Shown here: positions 55,270-63,453 of the stretch, one piece after another
How the letters are laid out: every line of letters begins with the position of its first letter
Numbering within the stretch: the first letter of the stretch is position 1
Origin: Actinomycetota bacterium
Lineage (GTDB): Bacteria > Actinomycetota > Acidimicrobiia > Acidimicrobiales > Ilumatobacteraceae
Length of the DNA: 64,000 nt
Reading direction: 5' to 3'
Assembly: GCA_016700055.1 (NCBI GenBank)
Contig: CP064997.1
Coordinates: 434,001-498,000, forward strand
Program-made: the position numbers and the translations under genes
The notes under the pieces: model-generated
Seen by the model: the letters and a program-made list of their open reading frames with translations, nothing else
Database searches by the model: none
What the model was told of the DNA's origin: nothing

Positions 55270-56195
55270 CGGAACAGCTCGGCGACACCGGCGAGGGCGC
55301 CGAGCAGTGAGGACGTGTCCGCAGGCAGGAAGATCTTCGTCGCGGTGCCGTTCGCGATCTGGGCCAGCGCCTCGAAGTACTTGATCGCCAGCAGGTCTGG
55401 GGTGGGATCGCCGTCGTGGATCGCGCGGTACACCTGGCGAGTGGCCTCGGCCTGACCGAGCGCGGTCGTCTCCTGCCGGAAGCGCTCGGCCTCGGCCAGC
55501 GCCCGCACGGCCTCGGCCTGGCCCTCGGCCTCCAAGATCTGCTGCTGGCGGAACGCCTCGGCCCGCAGGATCTGAGCCTGGCGCTCGCCCTCGGCGCGCG
55601 TGATCGCCGCCTGGCGGGTGCCCTCGGCCTCGGTGACCGTCGCCCGCCGGGTGCGCTCGGCCTTCATCTGCTCGTGCATCGACATCATCACGTCGGCCGG
55701 CGGGTCGATGCGCTGGATCTCGACCCGCTTCACCCTGACGCCCCAGGTGTCGGTGGCGTCGTCGAGGATCGCCCGCAGGTTGGCGTTGATCGAGTCACGG
55801 CTGGTGAGCGCCTGGTCGAGCTGCAGGTCACCGACCAGGTTGCGCAGGTTCGTCTGGGCCAGCTTGGTGACGGCGAGGATGAAGTTGGCGACGTTGTAGA
55901 TGAGCCGTTGGGGATCCGTCGGCTCGTAGTAGACGACCGCGTCGACGCTGACCACCACGTTGTCGGAGGTGATCACCTCCTGCGGCGGGACGTCGACCAC
56001 CTGCTCACGCATGTCGACGAGACGGATCTTGTCGACGAACGGGATGATCAGCCGCAGCCCGGGATCGGCCGTGGTGTGGTAGCGGCCCAGACGCTCGATG
56101 ACGCCGCGCTGGTACGGGCGCACGATGCGCACGCTCGCCGCGACGTACACGATCAACAGCACGAAGATGATGACGAGGATGACGACGGGGATCAC
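55209..56195 (-). CDS. SPFH/band-7 (stomatin-like) membrane protein
   Basis: 328 residues. One N-terminal membrane segment (VVILVIIFVLLIVYVAASV), the SPFH domain (PYQRGVIERLGRY...VVSVDAVVYYEPTDP), then a long coiled-coil of Ala/Glu/Arg repeats and a Pro-rich tail. It belongs to the QmcA/slipin group that works with NfeD proteins as membrane microdomain scaffolds. GTG at 56195 has AAGGAGA 8 bases upstream and overlaps the NfeD stop (GTGA). Confidence 0.94.
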   Translation of the reverse strand: MIPVVILVIIFVLLIVYVAASVRIVRPYQRGVIERLGRYHTTADPGLRLIIPFVDKIRLVDMREQVVDVPPQEVITSDNVVVSVDAVVYYEPTDPQRLIYNVANFILAVTKLAQTNLRNLVGDLQLDQALTSRDSINANLRAILDDATDTWGVRVKRVEIQRIDPPADVMMSMHEQMKAERTRRATVTEAEGTRQAAITRAEGERQAQILRAEAFRQQQILEAEGQAEAVRALAEAERFRQETTALGQAEATRQVYRAIHDGDPTPDLLAIKYFEALAQIANGTATKIFLPADTSSLLGALAGVAELFRHPGPETDAAGSLPLPPPAS

Positions 56196-56668
56196 GACGG
56201 GTCTCCTTCTGGACGTTTGACGACGACGCCGGTGCCGCGCACGTCGACCACGCGCACGACGACGCCCTCGCCGATCTCGGAACCGTCGATGCTCTCTGCC
56301 CGCCAGTCCTCACGGCCGAGACGCACCAATCCCGAACCATGTGGTCCCGGCGTGATCTCGCGCACCACCACCGCGTCTTGGTTCAGCAGGCGGCGAGCGC
56401 CGATGCCGTCCTGCGAAGGCGACTTGCGGTCGAGACGGCGCCCGAACGGGATCAGCCCGGCAGCCGCGATGGCGGACACCGCGACGAAGATCAGCCACTG
56501 CAGACCGAGCCCCGCGCCGGCGAACGCCGCGATCGCGGCCGCGATCGCCCCGATGCCGAACGGCATCAGGAAGAACGTGCCGACCATGGCCATCTCGCCG
56601 ATCAGGAACGTCGCCGCGGCCACCATCCAGACCCAGCGCCAGGTGTCCGGGTCTTCCACAGCGGTCAC
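56192..56668 (-). CDS. NfeD-family membrane protein
   Basis: 158 residues. Three to four membrane segments (about 12-80) followed by a C-terminal OB-fold domain (QDAVVVREITPG...GEGVVVRVVDVRGTGVVVKR). This is the short NfeD1b-type without a protease domain, the standard partner of slipins. GTG start one base after the DUF6285-like gene stop. Confidence 0.93.
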   Translation of the reverse strand: MTAVEDPDTWRWVWMVAAATFLIGEMAMVGTFFLMPFGIGAIAAAIAAFAGAGLGLQWLIFVAVSAIAAAGLIPFGRRLDRKSPSQDGIGARRLLNQDAVVVREITPGPHGSGLVRLGREDWRAESIDGSEIGEGVVVRVVDVRGTGVVVKRPEGDPS

Positions 56669-56669
56669 G

Positions 56670-57026
56670 CTACCGTTCGGCGGGGTCTACCAGGTACCGC
56701 GGGTTCGCGACCGTGAGCTTGTCGACCACGCTCGCCCGCACCAGCTCACGCACCATCGCGAGGCGGTCGTCGAGGCGCCCGGAGCGGATCGCCGCCGCCA
56801 GCTCGACGTCGTCGGCGACGCCGAGCGCGTCGAGGCGGTCCTGGTGCGCGTCGGACTGCTCGGGCCCGAGCGCCAGCTCGCGCTCAACCATCGCCAGCAC
56901 GTTGACCGCGACCCTGGCGTGGAACTGGAGGCGGCCCTCCGTAGAGGTCATCACGTCGCGTTCGAGCCACTCGCGGACCGCTTCGACGAGCTCGGCGGCG
57001 GTCGGCGGATCGTGGGGAGCGGCCAT
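56670..57026 (-). CDS. DUF6285-like small protein
   Basis: 118 residues, helical. PHDPPTAAELVEAVREWLERDVM and FHARVAVNVLAMVERELALG match what I recall of DUF6285, a family that sits after phosphotransferase-family genes. It follows the phosphotransferase by 3 bases and precedes nfeD by 1. Function unknown; an accessory to the kinase-like protein is inferred from linkage. Confidence 0.75.
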   Translation of the reverse strand: MAAPHDPPTAAELVEAVREWLERDVMTSTEGRLQFHARVAVNVLAMVERELALGPEQSDAHQDRLDALGVADDVELAAAIRSGRLDDRLAMVRELVRASVVDKLTVANPRYLVDPAER

Positions 57027-57029
57027 TCG

Positions 57030-57980
57030 TCACCACCTCCCGTCGAGGGCGAGGAAGAGGTCGTACTCGTTCTCGCACACCCGGCGCCCGATCGCGGCCA
57101 GCTCGTGGCTGCGGCTCATCCCGCTCAGATGAGCTGTGGCCTGGAGGATGCACATGATCCCCCACTTCAGCGTGCCGAAGACCTCCCACCAGAGCAGCCT
57201 GGCGAGATCGACGGCGGCCCCGCTCGCCTGCTCGTAGGCCTCGGCGAGCTCGCCGTAGTCGCCGACGCCGGCAACGGGACGAGCCGAGCCGAAGCGCCAG
57301 GCCTTGACGCACATCCAGGCGAGGTCCTCCACCGGGTCGCCGCGATGAGCCAGCTCCCAGTCGATGACCGCGCGCAACCCGTCGGCGCCGACGATGACGT
57401 TGCCGAGCCGGAAGTCGCCATGCACGATCGCCTCGCGCTCCGGCGGCGACGGGCGGTTGTCCTCCAGCCAGCGGAAGGCGAGCTCGAACGTCGGATGCGG
57501 ATGGCCGAGCGTGTCGAGCATCTCGCGGTACTGGTGGAGCTGGTCCGGCGTCTCGAGCCCGGGCACGCTCGACGGATCGAGGGCATGCAGCTTGGCGAGG
57601 GCCTGAGCGAGCTGCGCGGTCAGCAGCGGCCGCGCCTGCGCGTACTCGTCGTCGCGCAGGATCTTGCGGGCGATCGTCTCGCCCTCCACCGCTGACAGCA
57701 CCATGAACGGGCAGCCGAGCTGCGCCGAACCCGACTCGACGACCTCTGCCGACGGGACGCCGGCACCGTGGGCGGCGCGCAGCACCCGGGCTTCGAGGCC
57801 CATGTCACGGATGTCGCCGAGGCGCTGGCGCTGCAGGATCAGCGGCCGCCCGTCGGCGGCGAAACGCCAGGTCTCGCGCGACGCCCCGCCGGAGAGGCGA
57901 CGCAGGTCGGTGATCTGCTGCGCACCGAGCAGCTCGCCGAGCGCGGTGGCGAGCGCGCTGGCCGCGTCGTCGTTGCCCAT
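57030..57980 (-). CDS. phosphotransferase-family (APH/choline kinase-like) protein
   Basis: 316 residues. Kinase-like fold: the catalytic loop is IVHGDFRLGN and the metal motif is VIDWELAHRGDPVEDLAW, both intact. This subgroup (ACAD10/FadE36-like) often stands near acyl-CoA dehydrogenases and is thought to phosphorylate hydroxyacyl substrates; resistance to aminoglycosides is not implied. ATG at 57980. Confidence 0.87.
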   Translation of the reverse strand: MGNDDAASALATALGELLGAQQITDLRRLSGGASRETWRFAADGRPLILQRQRLGDIRDMGLEARVLRAAHGAGVPSAEVVESGSAQLGCPFMVLSAVEGETIARKILRDDEYAQARPLLTAQLAQALAKLHALDPSSVPGLETPDQLHQYREMLDTLGHPHPTFELAFRWLEDNRPSPPEREAIVHGDFRLGNVIVGADGLRAVIDWELAHRGDPVEDLAWMCVKAWRFGSARPVAGVGDYGELAEAYEQASGAAVDLARLLWWEVFGTLKWGIMCILQATAHLSGMSRSHELAAIGRRVCENEYDLFLALDGRW

Positions 57981-58020
57981 CGGCGCCGAGCCTCGCGCAG
58001 GCCGGCACCTTTGCCGAAGC

Positions 58021-59259
58021 TCAGCAGGCGGCGCGCACCGTCGGGTACGGGTTGACCGCAGCACCCCCGCCGGGATGCACCTCGAAGTGCAGGTGCGGGG
58101 TGCCTGAGGCGTTGCCCGTATCGCCGACGTAGCCGATCACCTCTCCGCGCGCGGCGGTGCGGCTCGACCCCTCCCACGCCGACAGGTGGGCGTAGTAGTA
58201 CTTGTTGCCGTTGTCGCCCGACAGCCACACGGCGTTGCCGCCGAGGCGGTTCGTCTTGAACTGGACGTAGCCGGCCACCACCGCGACGAGGGGTGTGCCC
58301 GTCGAGGCCATCATGTCGACACCCTGGTGACGGCGCCCACCAGAGCGCGGCGCGCCCCACGTGTCGCCGAAACCGGCCGAGCCCGCGACCGGGCACGTGA
58401 TCCCGGTGTCGACGAAGTTGCCCCCGCCGCCACCGATGCTGCCCGAGCCGCCGCCACCTGTCGTGCCGCCGGGGCCGACCGGGGCGGGCCCGGCGTTGCC
58501 CGATGCGCCGGTGCCGGTGCCACCTGGCACCGCGACCGGTCCGGAATCGTTGTCGCCGTCGCTCGCGGCAGCGGCGGCCACCTCGGCCGCCTGCTGCTGC
58601 GCCCGCCGGGCCTCTTCTTCGATCTGGCGCTGCTCCTCCAGGCGCTGCCTCTCGAGTGCCTCGCGCACCGCCTCGTCCCTCAGGCGCTGCTCCTCGATCT
58701 CCTTCAGCAGCTCGATCTCGGCGTCGGCGTCGACCTTGGCCTGCTCAAACGCCTCGCGAGCGGCTTGCGTCTCACGCTCGTCGCGCTCGAGCTCGGCCTG
58801 CTTTTCGGCGAGCTGGTCGGCGACGGCGTCGAACTCGTCGAGCGCGGCACGAGAGGTGTCGGTGACGATCGCGATCAACACGTCGGCCTGGGCCTGAGAG
58901 TTGGGGCCGTCGAACCCGCTGAGCAACGGCACCGCCCCGCCCGCACCGACCACGAACCGGTTGATCGCCACCTGCTCCACGCTGCGGCGCAGCTCGGCGA
59001 TCTCGGACTCGAGCGCGGCAACCTCCGCGGCGGTCTGCTCCTGCTGCAAGGAGAGCTGGTCGAGCTCGGACTCGGCCTGGAACATCGCATCCGCGGCCTC
59101 GTTCGCCCGGTCACGAGCGGCCAGGATCTCACGCGCCGCGCGCTCGGCGGCACTGTCCGTGTCTTGGGCTCCGGCGGCGCCGGGCAGCGCACACACGGCC
59201 ATCAACACGGCGATGCCCGCCGCAAGGGCGCGGCGACGAGAGCTCGGAGTCCGGGGCAT
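58021..59259 (-). CDS. secreted M23 peptidase with coiled-coil (EnvC/LytM-like)
   Basis: 412 residues. Signal peptide [20 protein letters not shown]...ALPGAAGA, a long coiled-coil (about 35-255), a Gly-rich linker (about 270-300) and a LytM domain with the zinc motifs RHQGVDMMA (HxxxD) and HLHFEVH (HxH). All zinc ligands are present, so it can be an active endopeptidase, not only an amidase activator. ATG at 59259; TAGCGT lies 10 bases upstream. Divergent from the ABC ATPase. Confidence 0.92.
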   Translation of the reverse strand: MPRTPSSRRRALAAGIAVLMAVCALPGAAGAQDTDSAAERAAREILAARDRANEAADAMFQAESELDQLSLQQEQTAAEVAALESEIAELRRSVEQVAINRFVVGAGGAVPLLSGFDGPNSQAQADVLIAIVTDTSRAALDEFDAVADQLAEKQAELERDERETQAAREAFEQAKVDADAEIELLKEIEEQRLRDEAVREALERQRLEEQRQIEEEARRAQQQAAEVAAAAASDGDNDSGPVAVPGGTGTGASGNAGPAPVGPGGTTGGGGSGSIGGGGGNFVDTGITCPVAGSAGFGDTWGAPRSGGRRHQGVDMMASTGTPLVAVVAGYVQFKTNRLGGNAVWLSGDNGNKYYYAHLSAWEGSSRTAARGEVIGYVGDTGNASGTPHLHFEVHPGGGAAVNPYPTVRAAC

Positions 59260-59327
59260 GTCGGGCCTCACGCTACCCGTCGTTGCGGTTCGGTTACAGG
59301 CACCCTCGGCGCTACCGTCGCCACGCC

Positions 59328-60155
59328 GTGTCTGCCAAGGCTTCCCCCACGACCGCGCTGAGCCCGCCACTGCGCCTCTCCGGCGTGGCCGTGCAGCGCG
59401 GGCGGCGGCTGATCCTCGACGGCGTCGACTGGGAGGTGCAGGCCGACCAACGCTGGCTGGTGCTCGGGGCCAACGGCTCGGGCAAGACGACCCTCGTCCG
59501 AGTCGCCGGCCTGTACGAGCACCCCACCCGCGGCACGGTCGAGGTGCTCGGCGAGACCCTCGGGCGCACGGACGTGAGGGTGCTGCGGCGCCGGATCGGC
59601 TTCGCCTCCGCCTCCCTCGCCGCGGATCTGCGCCCCCAGCTCAGCGCGCTCGAGGTGGTGATGACCGCCAAGTTCGCCGCCCTCGAACCGTGGTGGCACT
59701 CCTACGACGACGCCGACCGCGCCCGCGCCGGCGCCTGTCTCGCGCAGATGGGTGTCGCCGCCCTCGCCACGCGCAGCTTCGGATCGCTCTCCTCGGGCGA
59801 GCAGCAGCGCACCTTGCTCGCGAGGACGTTGATGACCGATCCCGGCCTGGTGCTGCTCGACGAGCCGAGCGCCCGGCTCGACCTCGCCGGGCGCGAGCAT
59901 CTGGTGCAAGCCCTCGCCGAGCTGGCCGGCGCGGCGGGCTCCCCCGCTCTCGTTCTGGTCACCCACCACGTCGACGAGATCCCGCCCGGCATCACCCACG
60001 TGCTGCTGCTGCGAGACGGTCGGATGCTGGCCGCGGGGCCGCTGCGCGACACCCTCACCGCCGAGGCGCTGAGCGAGTGCTTCGAGCTCGAGCTGACGCT
60101 CGAGCACCGCGCGGATGGGCGCTACAGCGCGTTCGCCGTCAGCCGTCGGAGCTGA
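59328..60155 (+). CDS. ABC transporter ATP-binding protein (single-domain, YlmA/ModF-like)
   Basis: 275 residues. Walker [10 protein letters not shown], signature LSSGEQQR, Walker B LVLLDEP and switch VTHHVDEIP are intact. No permease gene is adjacent, and the alignment style resembles YlmA/ModF-type ATPases without known membrane partner. GTG at 59328; TACCGT stands 9 bases upstream. The end overlaps the convergent SRPBCC gene by 17 bases. Confidence 0.9.
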   Translation: MSAKASPTTALSPPLRLSGVAVQRGRRLILDGVDWEVQADQRWLVLGANGSGKTTLVRVAGLYEHPTRGTVEVLGETLGRTDVRVLRRRIGFASASLAADLRPQLSALEVVMTAKFAALEPWWHSYDDADRARAGACLAQMGVAALATRSFGSLSSGEQQRTLLARTLMTDPGLVLLDEPSARLDLAGREHLVQALAELAGAAGSPALVLVTHHVDEIPPGITHVLLLRDGRMLAAGPLRDTLTAEALSECFELELTLEHRADGRYSAFAVSRRS

Positions 60156-60609
60156 GCAGCACCAGCAGGCGGTCGCGCCCGCGTTCGATCTCGTCGTGCA
60201 GCAGCCGCTCGAGCAGCGGGCTCCACAGCCGCCCGCCGTAGTGGAGCGACATCTCCAACTTGGACCTCGCCGGTTCCTCGGCTGCTGTCGCGGGACGGAT
60301 CTGCACGTCGAGCACCCACGGGCTGTGGCGCCGGCCGTCGACCTCGCGGCGTTCGAAGCGCACGTGGTTGGGCTCGTCGCAGGCGGTACGCAGCATGCGC
60401 AGCCGCTTGGAGCGGGCGAATGGTCCGAGGCGCCCGCGCAGCTCGACCGCCCACGCCGGATCTGCACCGGTCGACGACGTCGGCTCGGCGTCGGCGCGGT
60501 GGACGAGGCGCATCCAGGACGGATAGCGGGAGAGGTCGTCGACCCACGCGAACACCTCCGCGGGATCGCACGGCGCGAGAAGGTCGGCGCGGGCGTCCAT
60601 CGCGTTCAC
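60139..60609 (-). CDS. SRPBCC-fold (polyketide cyclase/lipid-binding-like) protein
   Basis: 156 residues. N-terminal ADLLAPCDPAEVFAWVDDLSRYPSWM and C-terminal GRLWSPLLERLLHDEIERG are typical of START-like coenzyme Q-binding or cyclase proteins with a hydrophobic cavity. Ligand unknown. GTG at 60609 overlaps the stop of the preceding gene (GTGA); an ATG at 60600 is the alternative. Confidence 0.82.
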   Translation of the reverse strand: MNAMDARADLLAPCDPAEVFAWVDDLSRYPSWMRLVHRADAEPTSSTGADPAWAVELRGRLGPFARSKRLRMLRTACDEPNHVRFERREVDGRRHSPWVLDVQIRPATAAEEPARSKLEMSLHYGGRLWSPLLERLLHDEIERGRDRLLVLLSSDG

Positions 60610-61097
60610 TTCCGCGGGCGGCCGCCGGTGCGGAACGCCCGCGCGAGCAGCGGCGTATCCGCGTGCAGCAGACCGTCGAGGTCGTCTTCCTGGTCGAACT
60701 GCGGGCTCCAGCTCACGGCGGCGACCCCTTCGGGGTCCTCCCCGGCGCCGTCAGCCGCCGGCGGCGCGCCTTCCCCGCCGGGGGCGTCGCGATCGAAGAG
60801 CTCGGGCGTCTCGACCACGTGTCGCCGCGGCCGGCGCATGGGCCCCGACGGGTCACGCTCCGCGGTTTGCGCCACCGGCGGTCGGAACAGGCGCGGCACC
60901 GGCTCGCGGCGATCGTCCAACGTCCAGCCGACCGGTACCACCATCGAGTTCGCGTGGCGGAGGCAGAGCAGGCCCGGGCGAGGCCCACCGGCCGCCGCAT
61001 CGAAGCTGTCCAGCCAGACGACCAGGTCCTCGGGGGTCATGCCGTAGGCGACCGACGCGGGTTCTGCGCACCCGGGTCGTTCGCACGTTCGACGCAC
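60606..61097 (-). CDS. DUF3499-family protein
   Basis: 163 residues. The N-terminal third shows the pattern I know for this actinobacterial family: CERPGCAEPASVAY, then LLCLRHANSMVVPVGW, giving a Cys-Cys-Cys-His set for a small zinc site. The rest is Pro/Arg/Asp-rich and probably disordered. Function unknown. GTG at 61097 with TAGGTT 6 bases upstream (61104-61109). Confidence 0.85.
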   Translation of the reverse strand: MRRTCERPGCAEPASVAYGMTPEDLVVWLDSFDAAAGGPRPGLLCLRHANSMVVPVGWTLDDRREPVPRLFRPPVAQTAERDPSGPMRRPRRHVVETPELFDRDAPGGEGAPPAADGAGEDPEGVAAVSWSPQFDQEDDLDGLLHADTPLLARAFRTGGRPRK

Positions 61098-61141
61098 GTC
61101 GGCAACCTACCCGAGGTGCCTCGCCGGGTCGGGTACCTCGT

Positions 61142-61366
61142 TCAGCGTGGTGTAGGGGGCTCGATCTCGCCCTCGCCGCGCACGTTCGCGCCGATCCGCG
61201 CGGCCTCCTCGAAATGCTCGGCGGTCTCCTCTACGTCGACCGACTGCGCGGCACGCTCTGCGGCGCGCTCTTCCTCCGGGGTCGGCGCTCTGTCGGCGAC
61301 GGGTTCGTGGAACCGCTCTCCCGCGGCCTCGTCGGGACTTGTGCGGGTCTGGTCGTTCTCGCTCAT
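61142..61366 (-). CDS. small acidic hypothetical protein
   Basis: 74 residues, strongly acidic (MSENDQTRTSPDEAAGERF...EEERAAERAAQSVDVEETAEHFEE), probably partly disordered with one helix. No family recognised. Its composition differs from the Arg-rich shadow frames of this genome, which supports it being real. No clear ribosome binding site. Confidence 0.55.
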   Translation of the reverse strand: MSENDQTRTSPDEAAGERFHEPVADRAPTPEEERAAERAAQSVDVEETAEHFEEAARIGANVRGEGEIEPPTPR

Positions 61367-61455
61367 GTCGCCCGACTACCCCGATCGCCCCGTCCGCCAA
61401 ACCGAGCTCGAGGCCCGGCCGGCCGCCGGCGACCAGGGAGATCGTCGATGCGGTG

Positions 61456-61532
61456 TGGTGGGCGATGCGGGGCTCGAACCCACGACCTCTACGGTGTGAA
61501 CGTAGCGCTCTAGCCGACTGAGCTAATCGCCC
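61456..61532 (-). tRNA. tRNA-Val (CAC)
   Basis: 77 nt including an encoded CCA. Acceptor GGGCGAT/ATCGCCC, D-arm TAGCTCAGTCGGCTAGAGC, anticodon stem CTACG/CGTAG with loop TTCACAC (anticodon CAC, reading GTG), T-arm GGTTCGAGCCC. Unlike the tRNA-Ala here, CCA is in the DNA. Confidence 0.97.
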
Positions 61533-61551
61533 TTGCGGGAGACGCAGGATA

Positions 61552-61830
61552 TCAGCCGAGAGCGTCGAGCGCCGTGGCCACCGCGGCCACTACGAAGATC
61601 CCGACGCCGAGCGCACCGAGGGCCATCCCCGCCTGCGCCATGCGCAGACCCGGTTGACCAGGGGTCTCCTTGGCGTTGCGCACGGCGATCGTGCCGAGCA
61701 CCAGAGCCGTGGCCGCCGGGATCAGGAAGAAGAACAGCACGATCCCGGTGATGCCGAGCACGAGCGACGCGAGCGGCATCTTGTCGCGCCCTGCCGGGCG
61801 CGGCTGCGAGGGGCCGGCGGTGCGCGTCAT
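61552..61830 (-). CDS. DUF4190-like two-TM membrane protein
   Basis: 92 residues. A polar N-terminus (about 18 residues), then two membrane segments (LASLVLGITGIVLFFFLIPAA; GMALGALGVGIFVVAAVATAL) joined by RNAKETPGQPGLRMA. This is the standard DUF4190 plan, common in actinobacteria; function unknown. It lies 19 bases upstream of tRNA-Val. Confidence 0.8.
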   Translation of the reverse strand: MTRTAGPSQPRPAGRDKMPLASLVLGITGIVLFFFLIPAATALVLGTIAVRNAKETPGQPGLRMAQAGMALGALGVGIFVVAAVATALDALG

Positions 61831-61876
61831 GGCCTGGACGGTAGCCAACGCGGGCGAGCGGGTCGCGGTGAGTCGT

Positions 61877-62482
61877 TCACGACCGCTGCACGCATGCCTG
61901 CCCCATCCCCTGGCGGTCACGGAACGACTCGGTGCCGACCGGGCACAGCGCGTCGAACGGGAGCAACTGCTCGACGACTGCATCGTGGTCACCGTCGCAG
62001 CTCACTTCCGCCGCCTCGTTGCGCGCCTCGTCGAGCGTCACACACGAGCCGGGCTGCAGCAGGTTGTCGACGGGCGCCGGGCCCGGCGGCTCGACCAGCG
62101 CGCCGACGACCAGCATGGCGAGCGCACCGAGCACGACGGTGACGACGACGAAGCGCCACGGGAAGCGCGGCGGGTCCGTGTAGCGCCGCAGCGGATCGAG
62201 CCGTGGCTCGAACGACGGTGACGACACGCCCTGCGCCGAGCCGCCGCCGGCGACGACCCCGTCACGCAGTCCCGCGTCGTAGCGCGCCCGCCGGGCAGGG
62301 TCGGAGAGCACGTGCCAGGCCTCGTTGATCGCCGACATCGCCGAAATCGCGGCCGGTGATCCGGCACCAGTTGCCCCCGCCGCGTCGGGGTGGTGCTCCC
62401 GGGCCAGTCGGCGGTATGCGGCACGGATCTCGTCGGGAGTCGCTCCGCGGGCGACGCCGAGGCGCTCGTAATGGTCGGCGAT
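61877..62482 (-). CDS. J-domain membrane protein with non-canonical start
   Basis: About 201 residues. A J domain at the N-terminus (HYERLGVARGATPDEIRAAY... REHHPDAAG... NEAWHVLSDPARRARYDAG) with the HPD tripeptide that stimulates DnaK, one membrane segment (FVVVTVVLGALAMLVVGALV), and an extracytoplasmic domain with four cysteines. No ATG, GTG, TTG or CTG exists in frame between the upstream stop and the J domain. ATC at 62482 is proposed because TAGCGT lies 7 bases upstream (62490-62495), the leaderless spacing used by neighbours. The first ATG, at 62338, would delete most of the J domain. Confidence 0.7.
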   Translation of the reverse strand: MADHYERLGVARGATPDEIRAAYRRLAREHHPDAAGATGAGSPAAISAMSAINEAWHVLSDPARRARYDAGLRDGVVAGGGSAQGVSSPSFEPRLDPLRRYTDPPRFPWRFVVVTVVLGALAMLVVGALVEPPGPAPVDNLLQPGSCVTLDEARNEAAEVSCDGDHDAVVEQLLPFDALCPVGTESFRDRQGMGQACVQRS

Positions 62483-62510
62483 GGCGCCAACGCTAGGGCG
62501 GCGCGGTCCC

Positions 62511-63434
62511 CTAGTAGCCGAGGTCGCTGTAGACGGGGCCGATCAGCTCTTCGCCGGCGGCCCACCGCTTCACGTTCTCGCTGATGCGCGCCGAGAGCAG
62601 CGGCACCGCCATCGCCGGGGTGTTGCCGACATGGGGCGTGATCAAGCAGTTCGGCAGTGACCACAGCGGATGACCGTCGGGAAGCGGCTCGGGCTCGGTC
62701 ACGTCGAGGCCGGCGCCGCCGATCACGTCGTGGCGCAATGCGTGGACGAGGTCGTCGGTGACGACGTGGCGGCCACGGGCGACGTTGACCAGCCACGCGT
62801 GGCTTTCCATCATCTCCAGTTCCTCACGTCCGATGAGCCCGTCGGTCTCGGGGGTGAGCGCGAGGGCGACGACGACGAGGTCGGCCCCCGGCAGCGCGTC
62901 GGTGTACCGGTCGGCCTCGAGCACCACGTCGGCGCCGTCGACGTCGATCAACCTGTTGCGCACGACGGTGACGTGGCAATCGAAGGGGGCGAGGAGGCGC
63001 AGCAGGGACTCGGCGATGCCACCACCGCCGAGCACGGTGACCCGCGCCCCCATGAGGTTCGCACCACGGGGACCGACCCATGTCGAGGCGCGCGCGTAGG
63101 TGCCGAGCCCACGCATCCCGGCCAGCGCGAGCGCGAGCGCGAGCTCGGCCACCGGCTCGGCGTAGACGCCCTTGCCACAGGTCCATTGACGGTCGTCGTC
63201 GACGAGGCCCACGTACTGCTCGATGCCGGCGAAGGGCAGCTGCACCCACCGCAGATGGGCGTGACGGTCGAGGACGCGGGCCAGGCCTTCGGGGTCACGC
63301 GGTGCTCCCCAGACGAGGGCTTCGGCGTCCGCCAAGGGCACGACCTCGCCCCCGCCGGCCACTATCGCCTCGCTCATCCAAGCCGCCGTGCCCTCCGGAG
63401 CGAGAGCGATCCGAGGTGCGTCGGGACTTGGCAT
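62511..63434 (-). CDS. D-2-hydroxyacid dehydrogenase family protein
   Basis: 307 residues. NAD-dependent reductase/dehydrogenase of 2-keto/2-hydroxy acids. The Rossmann motif is LGGGGIAESLL; catalytic Arg in NVARGRHV, Glu in LDVTEPEPLP and His in ITPHVGNTP are intact. It lacks the extra serine/threonine regulatory domain of SerA. ATG at 63434; TAACCT lies 9 bases upstream. Substrate unknown. Confidence 0.9.
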   Translation of the reverse strand: MPSPDAPRIALAPEGTAAWMSEAIVAGGGEVVPLADAEALVWGAPRDPEGLARVLDRHAHLRWVQLPFAGIEQYVGLVDDDRQWTCGKGVYAEPVAELALALALAGMRGLGTYARASTWVGPRGANLMGARVTVLGGGGIAESLLRLLAPFDCHVTVVRNRLIDVDGADVVLEADRYTDALPGADLVVVALALTPETDGLIGREELEMMESHAWLVNVARGRHVVTDDLVHALRHDVIGGAGLDVTEPEPLPDGHPLWSLPNCLITPHVGNTPAMAVPLLSARISENVKRWAAGEELIGPVYSDLGY

Positions 63435-63453
63435 CGGGGGCGAAGGTTACCGC

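Noticed and set aside
57030..57980. Aminoglycoside resistance gene
   Set aside because: The APH fold is clear, but the ACAD10/FadE36-like subgroup and the linkage to DUF6285, NfeD and a slipin point to metabolism, not resistance.
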